A stretch of 64,000 nucleotides of DNA, from assembly GCF_040215725.1 (NCBI RefSeq), contig NZ_CP157967.1:62001-126000 (forward strand), in the 5' to 3' direction. Positions 46,819 through 55,163 of this stretch are shown in pieces. Each line of letters opens with the position of its first letter. The stretch's first letter is position 1. A program made the position numbers and the translations under genes. The DNA is from Rhizobium sp. ZPR4 (GTDB lineage Bacteria; Pseudomonadota; Alphaproteobacteria; Rhizobiales; Rhizobiaceae). The notes below the pieces were generated by a model that saw nothing but the letters and a program-made list of their open reading frames with translations, ran no database searches and had not been told where the DNA came from.

Positions 46819-47211
46819 ATGCATAAAGAGAGTGCCGATTTTTCGGGTCGTGACCTTTATGTCAAGGACATGTCGATGCTGGTCGCCTGCGACCGCGTCG
46901 AAGGGTCCAGGGTATTCGGTTCGGACGGCAAGCAGATTGGTCATATCGAGCGGCTGATGCTTGAAAAAAGTGATGGACGCATCGCTTTTGTCATTCTGAG
47001 CTTCGGCGGCTTTTTCGGCATCGGTCAGGATCATTACCGGCTGCCGTGGGAAAAGCTGCGTTACGATGCCCGTATCGCCGGCTATCGCGTCAGCATGACC
47101 AAGAACGACATCGAAAAAGCGCGTCGCTTCGCCAGCAAGGACGATCACGACCACAAGGACCATGGCCATAGGAGCCATGATTATTTTGGCGTGCCTCCCT
47201 ACTGGATGTGA
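46819..47211 (+). CDS. PRC-barrel domain protein
   Basis: The 130-residue soluble protein contains a PRC-barrel (about residues 22-95: MLVACDRVEGSRVFGSDGKQIGHIERLMLEKSDGRIAF is its core, quoted here only in part as VFGSDGKQIGHIERL). The C-terminal tail is His/Asp-rich (DDHDHKDHGHRSHDYFG). AAAGGAGG precedes the ATG by seven nt. A GGAAC-N16-CGTT promoter lies about 100 nt upstream, so it probably belongs to the general stress regulon, as many rhizobial PRC-barrel genes do. Biochemical role unknown. Confidence 0.85.
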   Translation: MHKESADFSGRDLYVKDMSMLVACDRVEGSRVFGSDGKQIGHIERLMLEKSDGRIAFVILSFGGFFGIGQDHYRLPWEKLRYDARIAGYRVSMTKNDIEKARRFASKDDHDHKDHGHRSHDYFGVPPYWM

Positions 47212-47236
47212 GCGAGCTGACGGAGCCGCCACGGTA

Positions 47237-47256
47237 AGCCCCGCCAGAGCGGGGCT
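47237..47256. terminator. Hairpin between the PRC-barrel gene and gloA
   Basis: AGCCCCGC (47237-47244) and GCGGGGCT (47249-47256) form a perfect 8-bp stem with a four-base loop between convergent genes. T-tracts are weak on both sides. Confidence 0.65.
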
Positions 47257-47271
47257 GTGCCTTGTTTGGCC

Positions 47272-47667
47272 CTATTGAAACCGCCCATGTCTTTGCACGA
47301 CCTCGATCTTGTAACCATCCGGGTCGGTGACGAAGAAGAGCAACGCAAAGAGCTTCCCATCACGATTGAGTTCGATGATCTTGCCGGGGTTGAGCCCCAG
47401 GTCGGTCATGCGCGTATGCTCGTCCCTCAGTTCCGTAACGGCGACCGCGAGGTGACCATAGGCATCCCCCTGCGCATAGGGCTCGATGCGGCCCTGATTG
47501 ATGGTCAATTCCAGTTCGAACCCGGTCTCGGCATTGCTGAGATAGATCAGGGTGAAGGTCTCGAAGGCAATACGGTCGGCAATCTTCAGGCCGAAAGCCT
47601 TGTCGTAGAAGTCGATCGAGCGCGCCTCGTCGAGCACGCGGATCATCGAGTGAATCATCTTGGCCAT
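47272..47667 (-). CDS. gloA: Lactoylglutathione lyase (glyoxalase I) GloA
   Basis: GloA isomerises the hemithioacetal of methylglyoxal and glutathione to S-lactoylglutathione, a detoxification step. The 131-residue VOC-fold protein shows the metal ligands in order: His6 (MIHSMIRV), Glu in ETGFELELT (about residue 56), His in YGHLAVAV (about 74) and Glu in YKIEVVQ (about 123). Length matches E. coli GloA (135). The ATG at 47667 gives the family N-terminus MAKMIHSMIRV; upstream in-frame sequence does not look coding. Confidence 0.92.
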   Translation of the reverse strand: MAKMIHSMIRVLDEARSIDFYDKAFGLKIADRIAFETFTLIYLSNAETGFELELTINQGRIEPYAQGDAYGHLAVAVTELRDEHTRMTDLGLNPGKIIELNRDGKLFALLFFVTDPDGYKIEVVQRHGRFQ

Positions 47668-47843
47668 CGGCGTCTCCATTGATTGTCTGGACATGTCATT
47701 GCAGCCAATGCCACCGGCAACCGGTGAAGGCAAGCATGCGGAAACTTGCCACATCTCCGGTCGAGCGCAGATCCGGGGTTTCCGGATTGCGATCGGTCTG
47801 CTTAACTCCCGGCGCTCAGGCATATGTCTCAAGGGGGGAAGCC

Positions 47844-48227
47844 ATGTACTACGCCATTCTGGCCTATCATGAGGAAGACATCGTCGAATCCTGGAGCAAG
47901 GAGGAGGATGCCGCGCTCATGACGGAGCTTTTGGAGATCAATGACCGCATGGTCGCGCAAAAGTCGCTGGGGCCGGCTGCGCGCCTCGGATCGACCCAAA
48001 ACGCCGTCACATTGCGGGGGAAGGGGGCGAGTATGGTCATCGACGGCCCGTTCGCCGAAACCAAGGAACAATTGCTCGGCTTCTACGTCGTCGATTTTCC
48101 GACGATCGAGGGAGCGGTCGAGGCCGCGCGCGAATTGCGCCGCGCCAATCCGACGGCCGTCTACGAGATCAGGCCGATCTCGCTTTACGTGTCCGGCGCA
48201 TCCCTGCCGTCAGGCGAAGGCAGCTGA
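47844..48227 (+). CDS. YciI-like DGPF-domain protein
   Basis: The 127-residue protein has the YCII/DGPF fold: MYYAILAYHEED at the start, LGPAARLGSTQNAVTLR in the middle and the eponymous VIDGPFAETKEQLLGFYVVD (residues about 71-90). Ends with YEIRPISLY. Such proteins often sit beside ECF sigma genes, but none is adjacent here. Function unknown. AAGGGGGGAA precedes the ATG at 47844. Confidence 0.85.
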   Translation: MYYAILAYHEEDIVESWSKEEDAALMTELLEINDRMVAQKSLGPAARLGSTQNAVTLRGKGASMVIDGPFAETKEQLLGFYVVDFPTIEGAVEAARELRRANPTAVYEIRPISLYVSGASLPSGEGS

Positions 48228-48252
48228 CGAGAGGCTGTGATCGTCCCCAATC

Positions 48253-49002
48253 TCAATGGGATTGCAGGCCGATCTGACGGGTTACTGCATGCTCGATCAT
48301 CTCCATGCCGTCATAGATCAGCACCGCCATCAGGCCGACGATGAGCCCGCCCTGCAGAATGAAGGCGGTGTTGTCGTTAATGAGACCGGCGATGATGACT
48401 TCGCCAAGCCCCTTGGCGGCAACGGTGGAGCCGATCGTCGCCGTGCCGATGTTGATGACGGTTGCGATCTTCAGCCCCTCGATGATGAGCGGCAGGGCGA
48501 GCGGCAGCTCGACGCGGAAGAGGCGCTGCCAGCCGTTCATGCCCATGCCGTCGGCGGCATCAAGCACGGAGGCAGGCACCTGCTGCAGGCCGGCGACCGT
48601 GTTCTCGAAGATCGGCAGCAGCGCATAAAGGAAAAGCGCGATGAATGTCGGGACGGCGCCAAAGCCGGTGGTCGAGATGGCAAGCGCCAGCACGGCAACC
48701 GGCGGGAAGGTCTGGCCGGCATTGGCGATGGCGCGAGACAGCGGCAGGAAATCGGCGCCGATCGGCCGCGTGACGAAGATGCCGCCGAGAACAGCGAGGA
48801 TGCCGCTGGCCGCGATCGAGATGGCGATCAGCTCGAGATGGCTGAGCGCCAGGCTCGGCAGGCTATTCTGCGTATAGATCGGCGACGCCCCGAATTTGGT
48901 CAGTGGCGCCAGAACAGGCGTCAGCCATTCCGGGCGAAACAGCATGACAAGCAGCAGCGCCAGCGCCAGAAGGCGAAAGAGATTGGCGGCGAGAAATCTC
49001 AT
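48253..49002 (-). CDS. Osmoprotectant ABC transporter permease (OpuCB/YehW-like)
   Basis: The 249-residue inner-membrane protein has about six helices and the BPD_transp_1 segment with VPASVLDAADGMGMNGWQRLFRVELPLALPLIIEGLK (the EAA-like loop, about residues 135-170). The start MRFLAANLFR at 49002 overlaps the stop of the ATP-binding gene (ATGA). It is the last gene of a four-gene operon (binding protein, permease, ATPase, permease) for compatible solutes such as glycine betaine or choline. Substrate inferred from family only. Confidence 0.85.
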   Translation of the reverse strand: MRFLAANLFRLLALALLLVMLFRPEWLTPVLAPLTKFGASPIYTQNSLPSLALSHLELIAISIAASGILAVLGGIFVTRPIGADFLPLSRAIANAGQTFPPVAVLALAISTTGFGAVPTFIALFLYALLPIFENTVAGLQQVPASVLDAADGMGMNGWQRLFRVELPLALPLIIEGLKIATVINIGTATIGSTVAAKGLGEVIIAGLINDNTAFILQGGLIVGLMAVLIYDGMEMIEHAVTRQIGLQSH

Positions 49003-49946
49003 GCTTTGCGGCCCAGCTCGATCAGGTGCTGGATTGAGATCGAACCGACGGGCATCTTGCGCTCGTCTTCGACCGTTGCCTCGTCCGCGCCCTGCCAGAT
49101 CAGTTCGGCCAAGGCATCGCGCAGATTGAGGGTCTGTGGCAAGCGATAGCCGAGACCGGGCCGCGGCGGCTGCATGCTTTCCTTTAGCGGCAGCAGCGAC
49201 ATCAGCTTCAAGGCGCGATCGGACGTACCGGTCAGCTGCTGGACGAAGGGATCGGCCGGCTCCGTCAGGATCTTCTCGGGCTCGGAACATTGCAGAAGTT
49301 TGCCTTCGCTCATCACGGCGATCTTGTCGCCGAGATGGAAAGCCTCATCCATATCGTGGGTGACGAGGATCACGGTCGTGCCGAACTGCTTCTGGATGGC
49401 GAGCAGATCGTCCTGCGCCTTGCCGCGGATGACCGGATCGAGCGCGCCGAAGGGCTCGTCCATCAAAAGCACTTCAGGTTCTGCAGCAAGGGCGCGCGCC
49501 ACGCCGACGCGCTGCTGCTGGCCGCCGGAAAGCTGGCTCGGATATTTGCCGGCAAAGGTGCCGGGGTCGAGATGGAAGAGATTGAGCAGTTCTTCGACGC
49601 GGCCGTCGATGCGCGCCTTCTCCCAGCCGAGCAGCTCGGGCACGGTGGCGATATTCTGCGCGACGGTGCGATGCGGAAACAGCCCGTGCCCCTGGATGGC
49701 ATAGCCGATGCGGCGGCGAAGCTCTGTTGCCGGCACGTTCATGACATCCTCGCCCCCGACCGAGATATGCCCTTCGGTGATCGGCACCAGCCGGTTGATC
49801 ATGCGCATCAGCGTCGACTTGCCGGAGCCGGAGGTGCCGACGATGACGGTGATCGTACCCTTCTCCATGCTCATGCTGACATCGTCGACGACGGTTGCGC
49901 TGCCATAGCGCTTGGTGACGCCCTTGAGCTCGATCATGTTGGTCAT
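48999..49946 (-). CDS. Osmoprotectant ABC transporter ATP-binding protein
   Basis: The 315-residue ATPase has Walker A GTSGSGKSTLM (about residues 37-47), signature LSGGQQQRVGVARA (about 139-152) and Walker B VLLMDEPFGALDP (about 158-170), the pattern of OpuA/ProV-type importers. It lacks paired CBS domains: the C-terminal 80 residues do not show them clearly. It overlaps the permease genes on both sides by four nt. Confidence 0.9.
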   Translation of the reverse strand: MTNMIELKGVTKRYGSATVVDDVSMSMEKGTITVIVGTSGSGKSTLMRMINRLVPITEGHISVGGEDVMNVPATELRRRIGYAIQGHGLFPHRTVAQNIATVPELLGWEKARIDGRVEELLNLFHLDPGTFAGKYPSQLSGGQQQRVGVARALAAEPEVLLMDEPFGALDPVIRGKAQDDLLAIQKQFGTTVILVTHDMDEAFHLGDKIAVMSEGKLLQCSEPEKILTEPADPFVQQLTGTSDRALKLMSLLPLKESMQPPRPGLGYRLPQTLNLRDALAELIWQGADEATVEDERKMPVGSISIQHLIELGRKA

Positions 49947-51109
49947 GCGCGTTGTCCCCGGATGCTATCGATGACCGCATCGAGGATGACGGCCGATGAG
50001 AAGGCGAGAAGGACCGTCGGCACGGCGCCGAGCAGCACGAGGTCATTGGCCGTCTGGCCGATGCCCTGGAAGATGAAGAGGCCGAAGCCGCCGCCGCCGA
50101 TCAGCGCCGCCACGGTGACGAGGCCGATCGCCTGCACCAGCACGATGCGGATGCCGGTGAGGATGACTGGAAAGGCGAGCGGCAGGTCGATGCCGGTCAG
50201 GATCTGCCGGCGCGTCAGCCCCATGCCGGCAGCAGAATCGCGCACGGAGGGATCGACGCCGGCAAGGCCGACGACGGTATTGGCGACGATTGGCAGCAGC
50301 GAATAGATGACCAGCGCCACCAGCGCCGGCGCCACGCCGATGCCCTTGATGCCGATTGCAGCGGCAAACGGCACGTTGGCGGCGATATAGCCAAGCGGCA
50401 GCATGAGGATGCCGAACAGCGCCAGGCTCGGAATGGTCTGCACCAGGCTCAGTGCCCGAAGCACCACGGCGCGGAGGCGCGGCTGCCAGTAGCAGAAGAT
50501 GCCGAGCGGCAGTGCCAGCACGACGGCGATGGCGACGGAGCCGAGGGAGAGGAACACGTGGTTGAGCGCCTCATGCCAGAACTTGTCGGCATTGTTGGCG
50601 TATTCCTTCATGATGGACAGGTTGTCGAGCAGGCCGGAACGCAGGACGACGGCCAGCAGGGCGGCATAGATCGCCAGCGCCGCGACCCTGAGCCATGGCG
50701 TCAGCCGCAGCTTGACCAGTGCGTCCGAAATCATCAGGCCGACAACGGCCAGCAGCACCCAGAAACAGCCGCCGGGCGTAATGCGCGCCACGGTGCTGCC
50801 CGCCGGCGTCGCGGCGGTCGAGACGAGCCCGAGCGTAACGATGAGCATGGCGATCGCAAGTGTCGCGATGCCGAGGCGGATGACCTGATTTTGCAAAAGA
50901 AGTGCGGCAAGTGCGGCTGCAGCCAGGAGGACGAGCAGGCACAGCGCGGACGGCTGGGCAAGAAGCTGGATCAGCAGTTGCGGTTTGCCGGCGGCAATGC
51001 GGTTTGCCTTGACGATGATGAACGGCATCCAGGCTATTGCCAGTGCGCCACCCGCTACCAACACCACTCCGAGGCGGTCCACTCTGCGGACCGCTAGCGC
51101 ATCTTCCAT
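49943..51109 (-). CDS. Osmoprotectant ABC transporter permease with extended N-terminus (YehY-like)
   Basis: The 388-residue protein has an N-terminal part with about five extra membrane helices (about residues 10-160) and then a BPD_transp_1 domain (about 175-385) with the loop DPSVRDSAAGMGLTRRQILTGIDLPLAFP. The larger first half is typical of YehY-type permeases. It differs from the second permease (249 aa), so the channel is probably a heterodimer. The ATG at 51109 (MEDALAVRRV) is preferred. Confidence 0.85.
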   Translation of the reverse strand: MEDALAVRRVDRLGVVLVAGGALAIAWMPFIIVKANRIAAGKPQLLIQLLAQPSALCLLVLLAAAALAALLLQNQVIRLGIATLAIAMLIVTLGLVSTAATPAGSTVARITPGGCFWVLLAVVGLMISDALVKLRLTPWLRVAALAIYAALLAVVLRSGLLDNLSIMKEYANNADKFWHEALNHVFLSLGSVAIAVVLALPLGIFCYWQPRLRAVVLRALSLVQTIPSLALFGILMLPLGYIAANVPFAAAIGIKGIGVAPALVALVIYSLLPIVANTVVGLAGVDPSVRDSAAGMGLTRRQILTGIDLPLAFPVILTGIRIVLVQAIGLVTVAALIGGGGFGLFIFQGIGQTANDLVLLGAVPTVLLAFSSAVILDAVIDSIRGQRA

Positions 51110-51232
51110 CAGGCAAGCTCCGTCAGCGCATGAGCCCAAGATTCAGGGCGGGTTCGGACAAGATCATGCCCATAAGAAGCTCCCCGCGGCCCCACTCTAT
51201 CAAAATGGAGCCGCAAGAGCAGCGTCAAAGCC

Positions 51233-52141
51233 TCACTTCAGGAAACCATTGTCCTTGAGGTAGGATTCGGCGACAGCCTTAGCCGGCTCACCATCGACCT
51301 GAATGCGGCCGTTCAGCTTGCGCAGCACGTCGGCGGTCAGGCCCTTGAAGATCGGAGCCAGAACCTCTTCAATCTTCGGATTGGCCTTCAGCACGGCCTC
51401 GCGGATGATCGGTGTCGGCGCATAGACCGGCTGCACGCTCTTGTCGTCTTCGAGAACGGTCAGTTCGGCCGCTTCGATGGCGCCATCGGTGCCATAGACC
51501 ATTGCGGTGTTGACACCGTTGGTCTGGTCGGCCGCAGCCTTGATCGTCGCTGCCGTATCGCCGCCCGAAAGCACGACTTCCTGATCCGGCTTCAGCTTGA
51601 AGCTATAGGTGGTCTCGAAGGCTGGCAGGGCTGCCGGAGAGTTGACGAATTCGGAAGAAGCCGCGATCTTGACGGCACCGCCGCCGGCAACCCACTTGCC
51701 GAAATCGGACATGGTCTTCAGCTTGGCCGGGCCTGCGACGTCGCTGCGCACGGCGATCGCCCAGGTGTTGTTGGCGGGTGAGGGCGTCAGCCAGACGATC
51801 TTGTTGGCGTCGTAATCCAGCTTCTTGGCCAGATCGTAGCCCTGCTGCAGGTTCTTCCAGGCGGCATCGTCGGCCTTGTTGAAGAAGAAGCCGGCATTGC
51901 CGGTATATTCGGCATAGATGTCGATTTCGCCCGCGGTGATCGCCTTGCGCACGACCGGCGTCGTGCCGAGTGCGATGCGATCCTGCGCCTTGATGCCGTT
52001 GGCATTGAGCGCGGCGAGGATGATGTTGCCGAGCAGCGTGCCCTCGGTGTCGATCTTCGAGGAGACGACGACGTCGGCGGCGTTGGCGCCACTGGCAAGG
52101 AGAGCCGTCAGCGTGGCGGCAAGTGCAAGCTTCTTGAGCAT
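51233..52141 (-). CDS. Osmoprotectant ABC transporter substrate-binding protein (YehZ/OpuCC-like)
   Basis: The 302-residue periplasmic protein has a signal peptide (about residues 1-21, ending ASGANAAD) and an OpuAC-type domain: VVVSSKIDTEGTLLGNIIL, GEIDIYAEYTGNAG (about 73-86) and LTPSPANNTWAIAVR (about 118-132). In family members, aromatic residues bind quaternary ammonium groups; the YAEYTGNAGFFF region supplies candidates. It is the first gene of the operon and is 123 nt before the long permease gene. Confidence 0.9.
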   Translation of the reverse strand: MLKKLALAATLTALLASGANAADVVVSSKIDTEGTLLGNIILAALNANGIKAQDRIALGTTPVVRKAITAGEIDIYAEYTGNAGFFFNKADDAAWKNLQQGYDLAKKLDYDANKIVWLTPSPANNTWAIAVRSDVAGPAKLKTMSDFGKWVAGGGAVKIAASSEFVNSPAALPAFETTYSFKLKPDQEVVLSGGDTAATIKAAADQTNGVNTAMVYGTDGAIEAAELTVLEDDKSVQPVYAPTPIIREAVLKANPKIEEVLAPIFKGLTADVLRKLNGRIQVDGEPAKAVAESYLKDNGFLK

Positions 52142-52586
52142 GATGTTTCCCTTTGTACCCCGTTAAACCTTTGTTCCGCCTGTCCGTGCCGCCTCACTAG
52201 GCTGCAGTTCGGACATGCAGGTTTCGAGCGGGCCGGCGGCCCACAGGCGAATTCGTGGCTGCTTCGGGCACGTAGCGCTCATCGTGGAAAAGTCGATGCG
52301 CTTCGGATTCCCGTTGCAGTCGCGCGATTATGACGAGCGTACTCGACATTCGCGCGAAATTGGATTTCTTTTTTCGGGGGCAAGTGCGTTTGTTTTTGTT
52401 CCCCTTACCCGTTTGACGCTGTTCCGATCTCATTTTGCGGTTGGATCAGTGAGGCGACAAAATGACGATAGCCGTCACTTTTCGGCTTAGGGATATCTTT
52501 TTTCGAGAACACATCATATCGTCGGGATATCGTTGATATTGTTGCGGTTGAGCCAGGATGTGCGCCGCAGCTGAGGGGGATCGGAT
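52142..52586. other. Control region between the osmoprotectant operon and the LysR-like gene
   Basis: This 445-nt divergent region must hold promoters for both sides. A dyad TGACG-ATAGC-CGTCA lies at 52463-52477 and a GATATCGTTGATAT pair near 52527. Neither matches a site I can name. The half nearer to the LysR-like gene is AT-richer. No gene is seen. Confidence 0.45.
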
Positions 52587-53813
52587 TTGTATCTCGGCGC
52601 ATTGTTCATAGCCGATATGGTGTTCTCCATCGGCTCGGTGAGGGAGAGTGCGCGAAGGCTGTCCTTTTCGGCCTCGACCGTCTCCAGCGCATTGCGCCGG
52701 CTGGAAACCGAGCTGGCCATGAAGCTCGTCGAGCGTGCCTCGGGCGAGCTTGCGACCCTTCTGGCGAGCTCGAAGGTTCAAAAGGGGCTACAGCCTATTC
52801 TCGCCGGCATGCGCCAGCTTTCGGCCCTGATGAAGGAGCCGCCCGCACCCGATGTCTACGAACAATGGGCCGCGCGCCTGCCTCTGAAGATCGCCACCAT
52901 CGAACGCTTCCTCGAGGTCGCCGACCAGGGCAGCATCAATCGCGCTGCCCGACGCCTGCGTCTGGGTCAACCGCAGCTCTCCTTGCAGATCGCCAATCTG
53001 GAGGAATTGTTCGGCTGCCGCCTGTTCGCCCGGCAGGCGCAGGGTTCGGTGCTGACCGAGGCCGGCCAGGAGGTTCATTCCATCCTGTCAGCCATTGCGC
53101 AGGCCTGGGATGAGATGAAGGCGGCGGCGGATGAGCGCTTTCAGCGAACCGCGCGCGCGGTCCGCATCGGCTCGATCATCCCGACGGGCTCGGAAAGCTG
53201 GGTGGCTCGCTCGCTTGCGAGCCTCGTGTCGCGCTGGAACATCGGCGGCAACCGCAACATGCTGTCACTGCTGCTGATGACGGCCGACGATCTGCGCGAG
53301 GCGCTCCGATCCGGTCGCATCGACGTCGCCATCGTCGATTCCGTCTTCGGCCTCGACGCGTTCGAACATGTGGAGCTGGTTGCCACGGACATGGTGGCGA
53401 TCGCGCCGCCCGATAGTACCGAGCAGACCTTCGCCGCGCTCGTGGAAAACCATCCGCTTTGCGTGCCAAGCCCGCGCACCGGCATCGGCAATGCGGCAAC
53501 GGCCTTCGGCTATGACAGCCGCGATCGCCGCCGGTTTCGCGGCCGCGATATCACCTCGGCTGATTCCCTGCCTGTGATTGTCGATCTTGTCGCCAACCAT
53601 GGCTATGTATCGTTTCTCGGCCGGGTGAGCGCCTTGCCGATTGCCGACAAGGTCCGCATCGTCGATCCCGATGAGATTTTGCCTCTGTCCTATCATCTCG
53701 CCCATAATGGCCGCAAAGCTTCTGTCGAAGCCAGCCGGCTGATCCAGCAGGCGGTTCGCGAACTGGTTGGAGAAATGGGGACGACGCGAAAACGCCTGAC
53801 GTCCAGAGGGTAG
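52587..53813 (+). CDS. LysR-type regulator with two N-terminal helix-turn-helix segments
   Basis: The 408-residue protein is about 100 residues longer than a standard LysR regulator (about 300). Residues 8-62 look like one LysR DNA-binding domain (IGSVRESARRLSFSASTVSS, ALRRLETELAMKLVER). Residues 99-165 form a second, better conserved one (ATIERFLEVADQGSINRAAR, SLQIANLEELFGCRLFAR, LTEAGQEV). A substrate-binding domain follows (about 185-395). The start is TTG at 52587 with GAGGGGG upstream. It is divergent from the osmoprotectant operon, which may be its target. Confidence 0.8.
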   Translation: MYLGALFIADMVFSIGSVRESARRLSFSASTVSSALRRLETELAMKLVERASGELATLLASSKVQKGLQPILAGMRQLSALMKEPPAPDVYEQWAARLPLKIATIERFLEVADQGSINRAARRLRLGQPQLSLQIANLEELFGCRLFARQAQGSVLTEAGQEVHSILSAIAQAWDEMKAAADERFQRTARAVRIGSIIPTGSESWVARSLASLVSRWNIGGNRNMLSLLLMTADDLREALRSGRIDVAIVDSVFGLDAFEHVELVATDMVAIAPPDSTEQTFAALVENHPLCVPSPRTGIGNAATAFGYDSRDRRRFRGRDITSADSLPVIVDLVANHGYVSFLGRVSALPIADKVRIVDPDEILPLSYHLAHNGRKASVEASRLIQQAVRELVGEMGTTRKRLTSRG

Positions 53814-53814
53814 C

Positions 53815-53839
53815 GGAACAAACGCGCCTTATTCGCGTT
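53815..53839 (+). promoter_or_regulatory. EcfG/RpoE2-type promoter of His-rich gene 1
   Basis: GGAAC (53815-53819), 16-nt spacer, CGTT (53836-53839). The promoter begins two nt after the stop codon of the LysR-like gene. Confidence 0.75.
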
Positions 53840-53908
53840 TAGGTGGGTTAGGTTAGTCCGGGCGTACGCAGCCGGGGGGCTCGTTCGGTACCCAAGGAGA
53901 GACCATAC

Positions 53909-54121
53909 ATGAAAATTCTTGCAACGGCGCTCGTCGCATTAGGCATTATTGTTCTACCTGCTACTTATGCTGAGGCGCGTGATCATCACCATCACCGCTG
54001 GCAACACCACCATCATCGTGAGTATCGCCCGCATCATCATGGCTGGCATCGCCATGAAGGATGGCGACATGGGCACGGCCATCATCGTTGGCACAGCAAG
54101 CCACATTTCTCGCATGCCTGA
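53909..54121 (+). CDS. Small exported His-rich protein 1
   Basis: A 70-residue precursor with a signal peptide (residues 1-24, MKILATALVALG...YAEAR) and a mature part of about 46 residues with about 20 His plus Arg and Trp (DHHHHRWQHHHHREYRPHHHG and on to KPHFSHA). It probably stays in the periplasm or envelope; His clusters suggest metal or proton binding, but this is inference. AAGGAGA lies eight nt before the ATG. A general stress promoter lies upstream and a strong terminator downstream. Paralogue of the gene at 54397. Confidence 0.8.
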   Translation: MKILATALVALGIIVLPATYAEARDHHHHRWQHHHHREYRPHHHGWHRHEGWRHGHGHHRWHSKPHFSHA

Positions 54122-54140
54122 CGGCTGCGGACAGGCATGA

Positions 54141-54166
54141 AAACGGCGCCGCGAGGCGCCGTTTTT
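54141..54166 (+). terminator. Terminator of His-rich gene 1
   Basis: AAACGGCGCC (54141-54150) and GGCGCCGTTT (54155-54164) around GCGA, then T-tract. The stem sequence is identical in the second unit. Confidence 0.9.
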
Positions 54167-54303
54167 TCGAGCTGCCGATCAGCTGCCTCCTCCTTCTTCC
54201 ATCTTGGCGATATCGATTGAAGTCCACCGGCCGATGGGCACGCAATCGTGATCGGGCGGGCCTTTGCCGATGCGGCGAAAACGCCTGCTGTTCAAGGGAT
54301 AGC

Positions 54304-54329
54304 GGAACTTTCGAAGGCGCTATTGCGTT
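54304..54329 (+). promoter_or_regulatory. EcfG/RpoE2-type promoter of His/Tyr-rich gene 2
   Basis: GGAAC (54304-54308), 17-nt spacer, CGTT (54326-54329). It is the duplicated equivalent of the promoter at 53815-53839, with one more base in the spacer. Confidence 0.75.
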
Positions 54330-54396
54330 TATTATTCGTCCGGAGGACGCAAGTAATCCGAGTAGCGTTTACGTCCGGCATTCAAGGAGGCTGGAA

Positions 54397-54786
54397 ATGA
54401 AAATTCTGGCAACAGCGCTGGTTGCGCTAGGTATGATCGTGTTGCCGGCAACTTATGCCGAGGCGCGTCCGCATCACCATGGACACCACCACCGGGTGAT
54501 CGTCCATCGGCATTATCATCACCACTACTACTACCGGCATCACTACTATCGCCCATATTACGGCTATTACGCGCCCTACTATGGCTATGACCAACCCTAT
54601 TACAGCTATTATCAGCCCTACTATCCCCTGGGCGTATTTGGCGTTTTCGGCGGCTATGGCGGCTATCGCCATTACCACCACGGCTGGTACGGCGGGCGCG
54701 GATACTATCGCGGTGGATATCATGGCTGGCATGGCGGTGGCGGCCACTGGCGCTATTACAGCCGGCCGCACTTCTCGCACAACTGA
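54397..54786 (+). CDS. Small exported His/Tyr/Gly-rich protein 2
   Basis: A 129-residue precursor whose signal peptide differs from that of protein 1 at one position (Ile to Met at residue 13). The mature part has His-rich, then Tyr-rich (YYGYYAPYYGYDQPYYSYYQ), then Gly/Tyr/His-rich segments, and ends RPHFSHN, close to the KPHFSHA end of protein 1. It is likely exported and intrinsically disordered; a short hydrophobic LGVFGVFGG lies in the middle. GGAGG precedes the ATG by eight nt. It shares promoter type and terminator with its paralogue. Confidence 0.8.
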   Translation: MKILATALVALGMIVLPATYAEARPHHHGHHHRVIVHRHYHHHYYYRHHYYRPYYGYYAPYYGYDQPYYSYYQPYYPLGVFGVFGGYGGYRHYHHGWYGGRGYYRGGYHGWHGGGGHWRYYSRPHFSHN

Positions 54787-54803
54787 CGCGTTCGCCGGAT
54801 GGA

Positions 54804-54827
54804 AAACGGCGCCCTGGGGCGCCGTTT
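54804..54827 (+). terminator. Terminator of His/Tyr-rich gene 2
   Basis: AAACGGCGCC (54804-54813) and GGCGCCGTTT (54818-54827) around CTGG. It also lies just downstream of the convergent monooxygenase-like gene. Confidence 0.85.
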
Positions 54828-54863
54828 CGTGAAGAAACTACAAGCTGCCCGGCAGCGATAAGT

Positions 54864-55163
54864 TCACGCCGGGTTCAGCACGTGAACGGCGCGATCAGCC
54901 ATCAGATGCTTCACCTTCTCGCCGTAGGCGGCCATATGCGCTGAAGCGGCATGCGCCTTCAGCACCGCCAGGCTTTCCCACTTCTCAACCACGACGAAGG
55001 TGTCAGGCCCGAAGGCCGGATCGGCCCCTTCGACATCGACGACAGCGGTATATTCGATGCAGCCGTCTTCGGCATGAACGGCCGGAACATTCGCCTGAAA
55101 GGCTTCGAGCACCTCGGCGCGCTTGCCGGGCTGGGCGGTGAGAATGGCGAGTACGTGGATCAT
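54864..55163 (-). CDS. Antibiotic biosynthesis monooxygenase (ABM)-domain protein
   Basis: The 99-residue protein is a single ABM ferredoxin-like domain: MIHVLAILTAQPGKRAEVLEAF, then EDGCIEYTAVVDV and FVVVEKWESLAVLKAHAAS. Such small dimeric proteins (YgiN-like) act on quinols or as cofactor-free oxygenases. The ATG at 55163 starts the domain; the longer frame adds an unlikely leader. Substrate unknown. Confidence 0.85.
   Translation of the reverse strand: MIHVLAILTAQPGKRAEVLEAFQANVPAVHAEDGCIEYTAVVDVEGADPAFGPDTFVVVEKWESLAVLKAHAASAHMAAYGEKVKHLMADRAVHVLNPA

Larger units (their letters stand above)
53786..54166 (+). repeat. Tandem duplication unit 1 (LysR tail, stress promoter, His-rich gene, terminator)
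   Basis: The segment from GCGAAAACGCCTG (53786) through the terminator at 54166 is repeated with divergence from 54275 to 54827. Shared parts in order are the last codons of the LysR-like gene, GGAAC/CGTT promoter, signal-peptide coding sequence, gene 3' end and the AAACGGCGCC hairpin. Confidence 0.75.
54275..54827 (+). repeat. Tandem duplication unit 2
   Basis: Second, longer copy of the unit at 53786-54166. It opens with GCGAAAACGCCTGCTGTTCA, a relic of the 3' end of the LysR-like gene including its TAG (54299-54301), and closes with the same AAACGGCGCC hairpin. The extra length comes from expansion of the Tyr/Gly-rich middle of the gene. Confidence 0.75.

Noticed and set aside
54061..54396. 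Longer upstream reading frame for the His/Tyr-rich protein 2
   Set aside because: It would run through the terminator and the stress promoter of the unit and bury the signal peptide; the ATG at 54397 has a good ribosome site.
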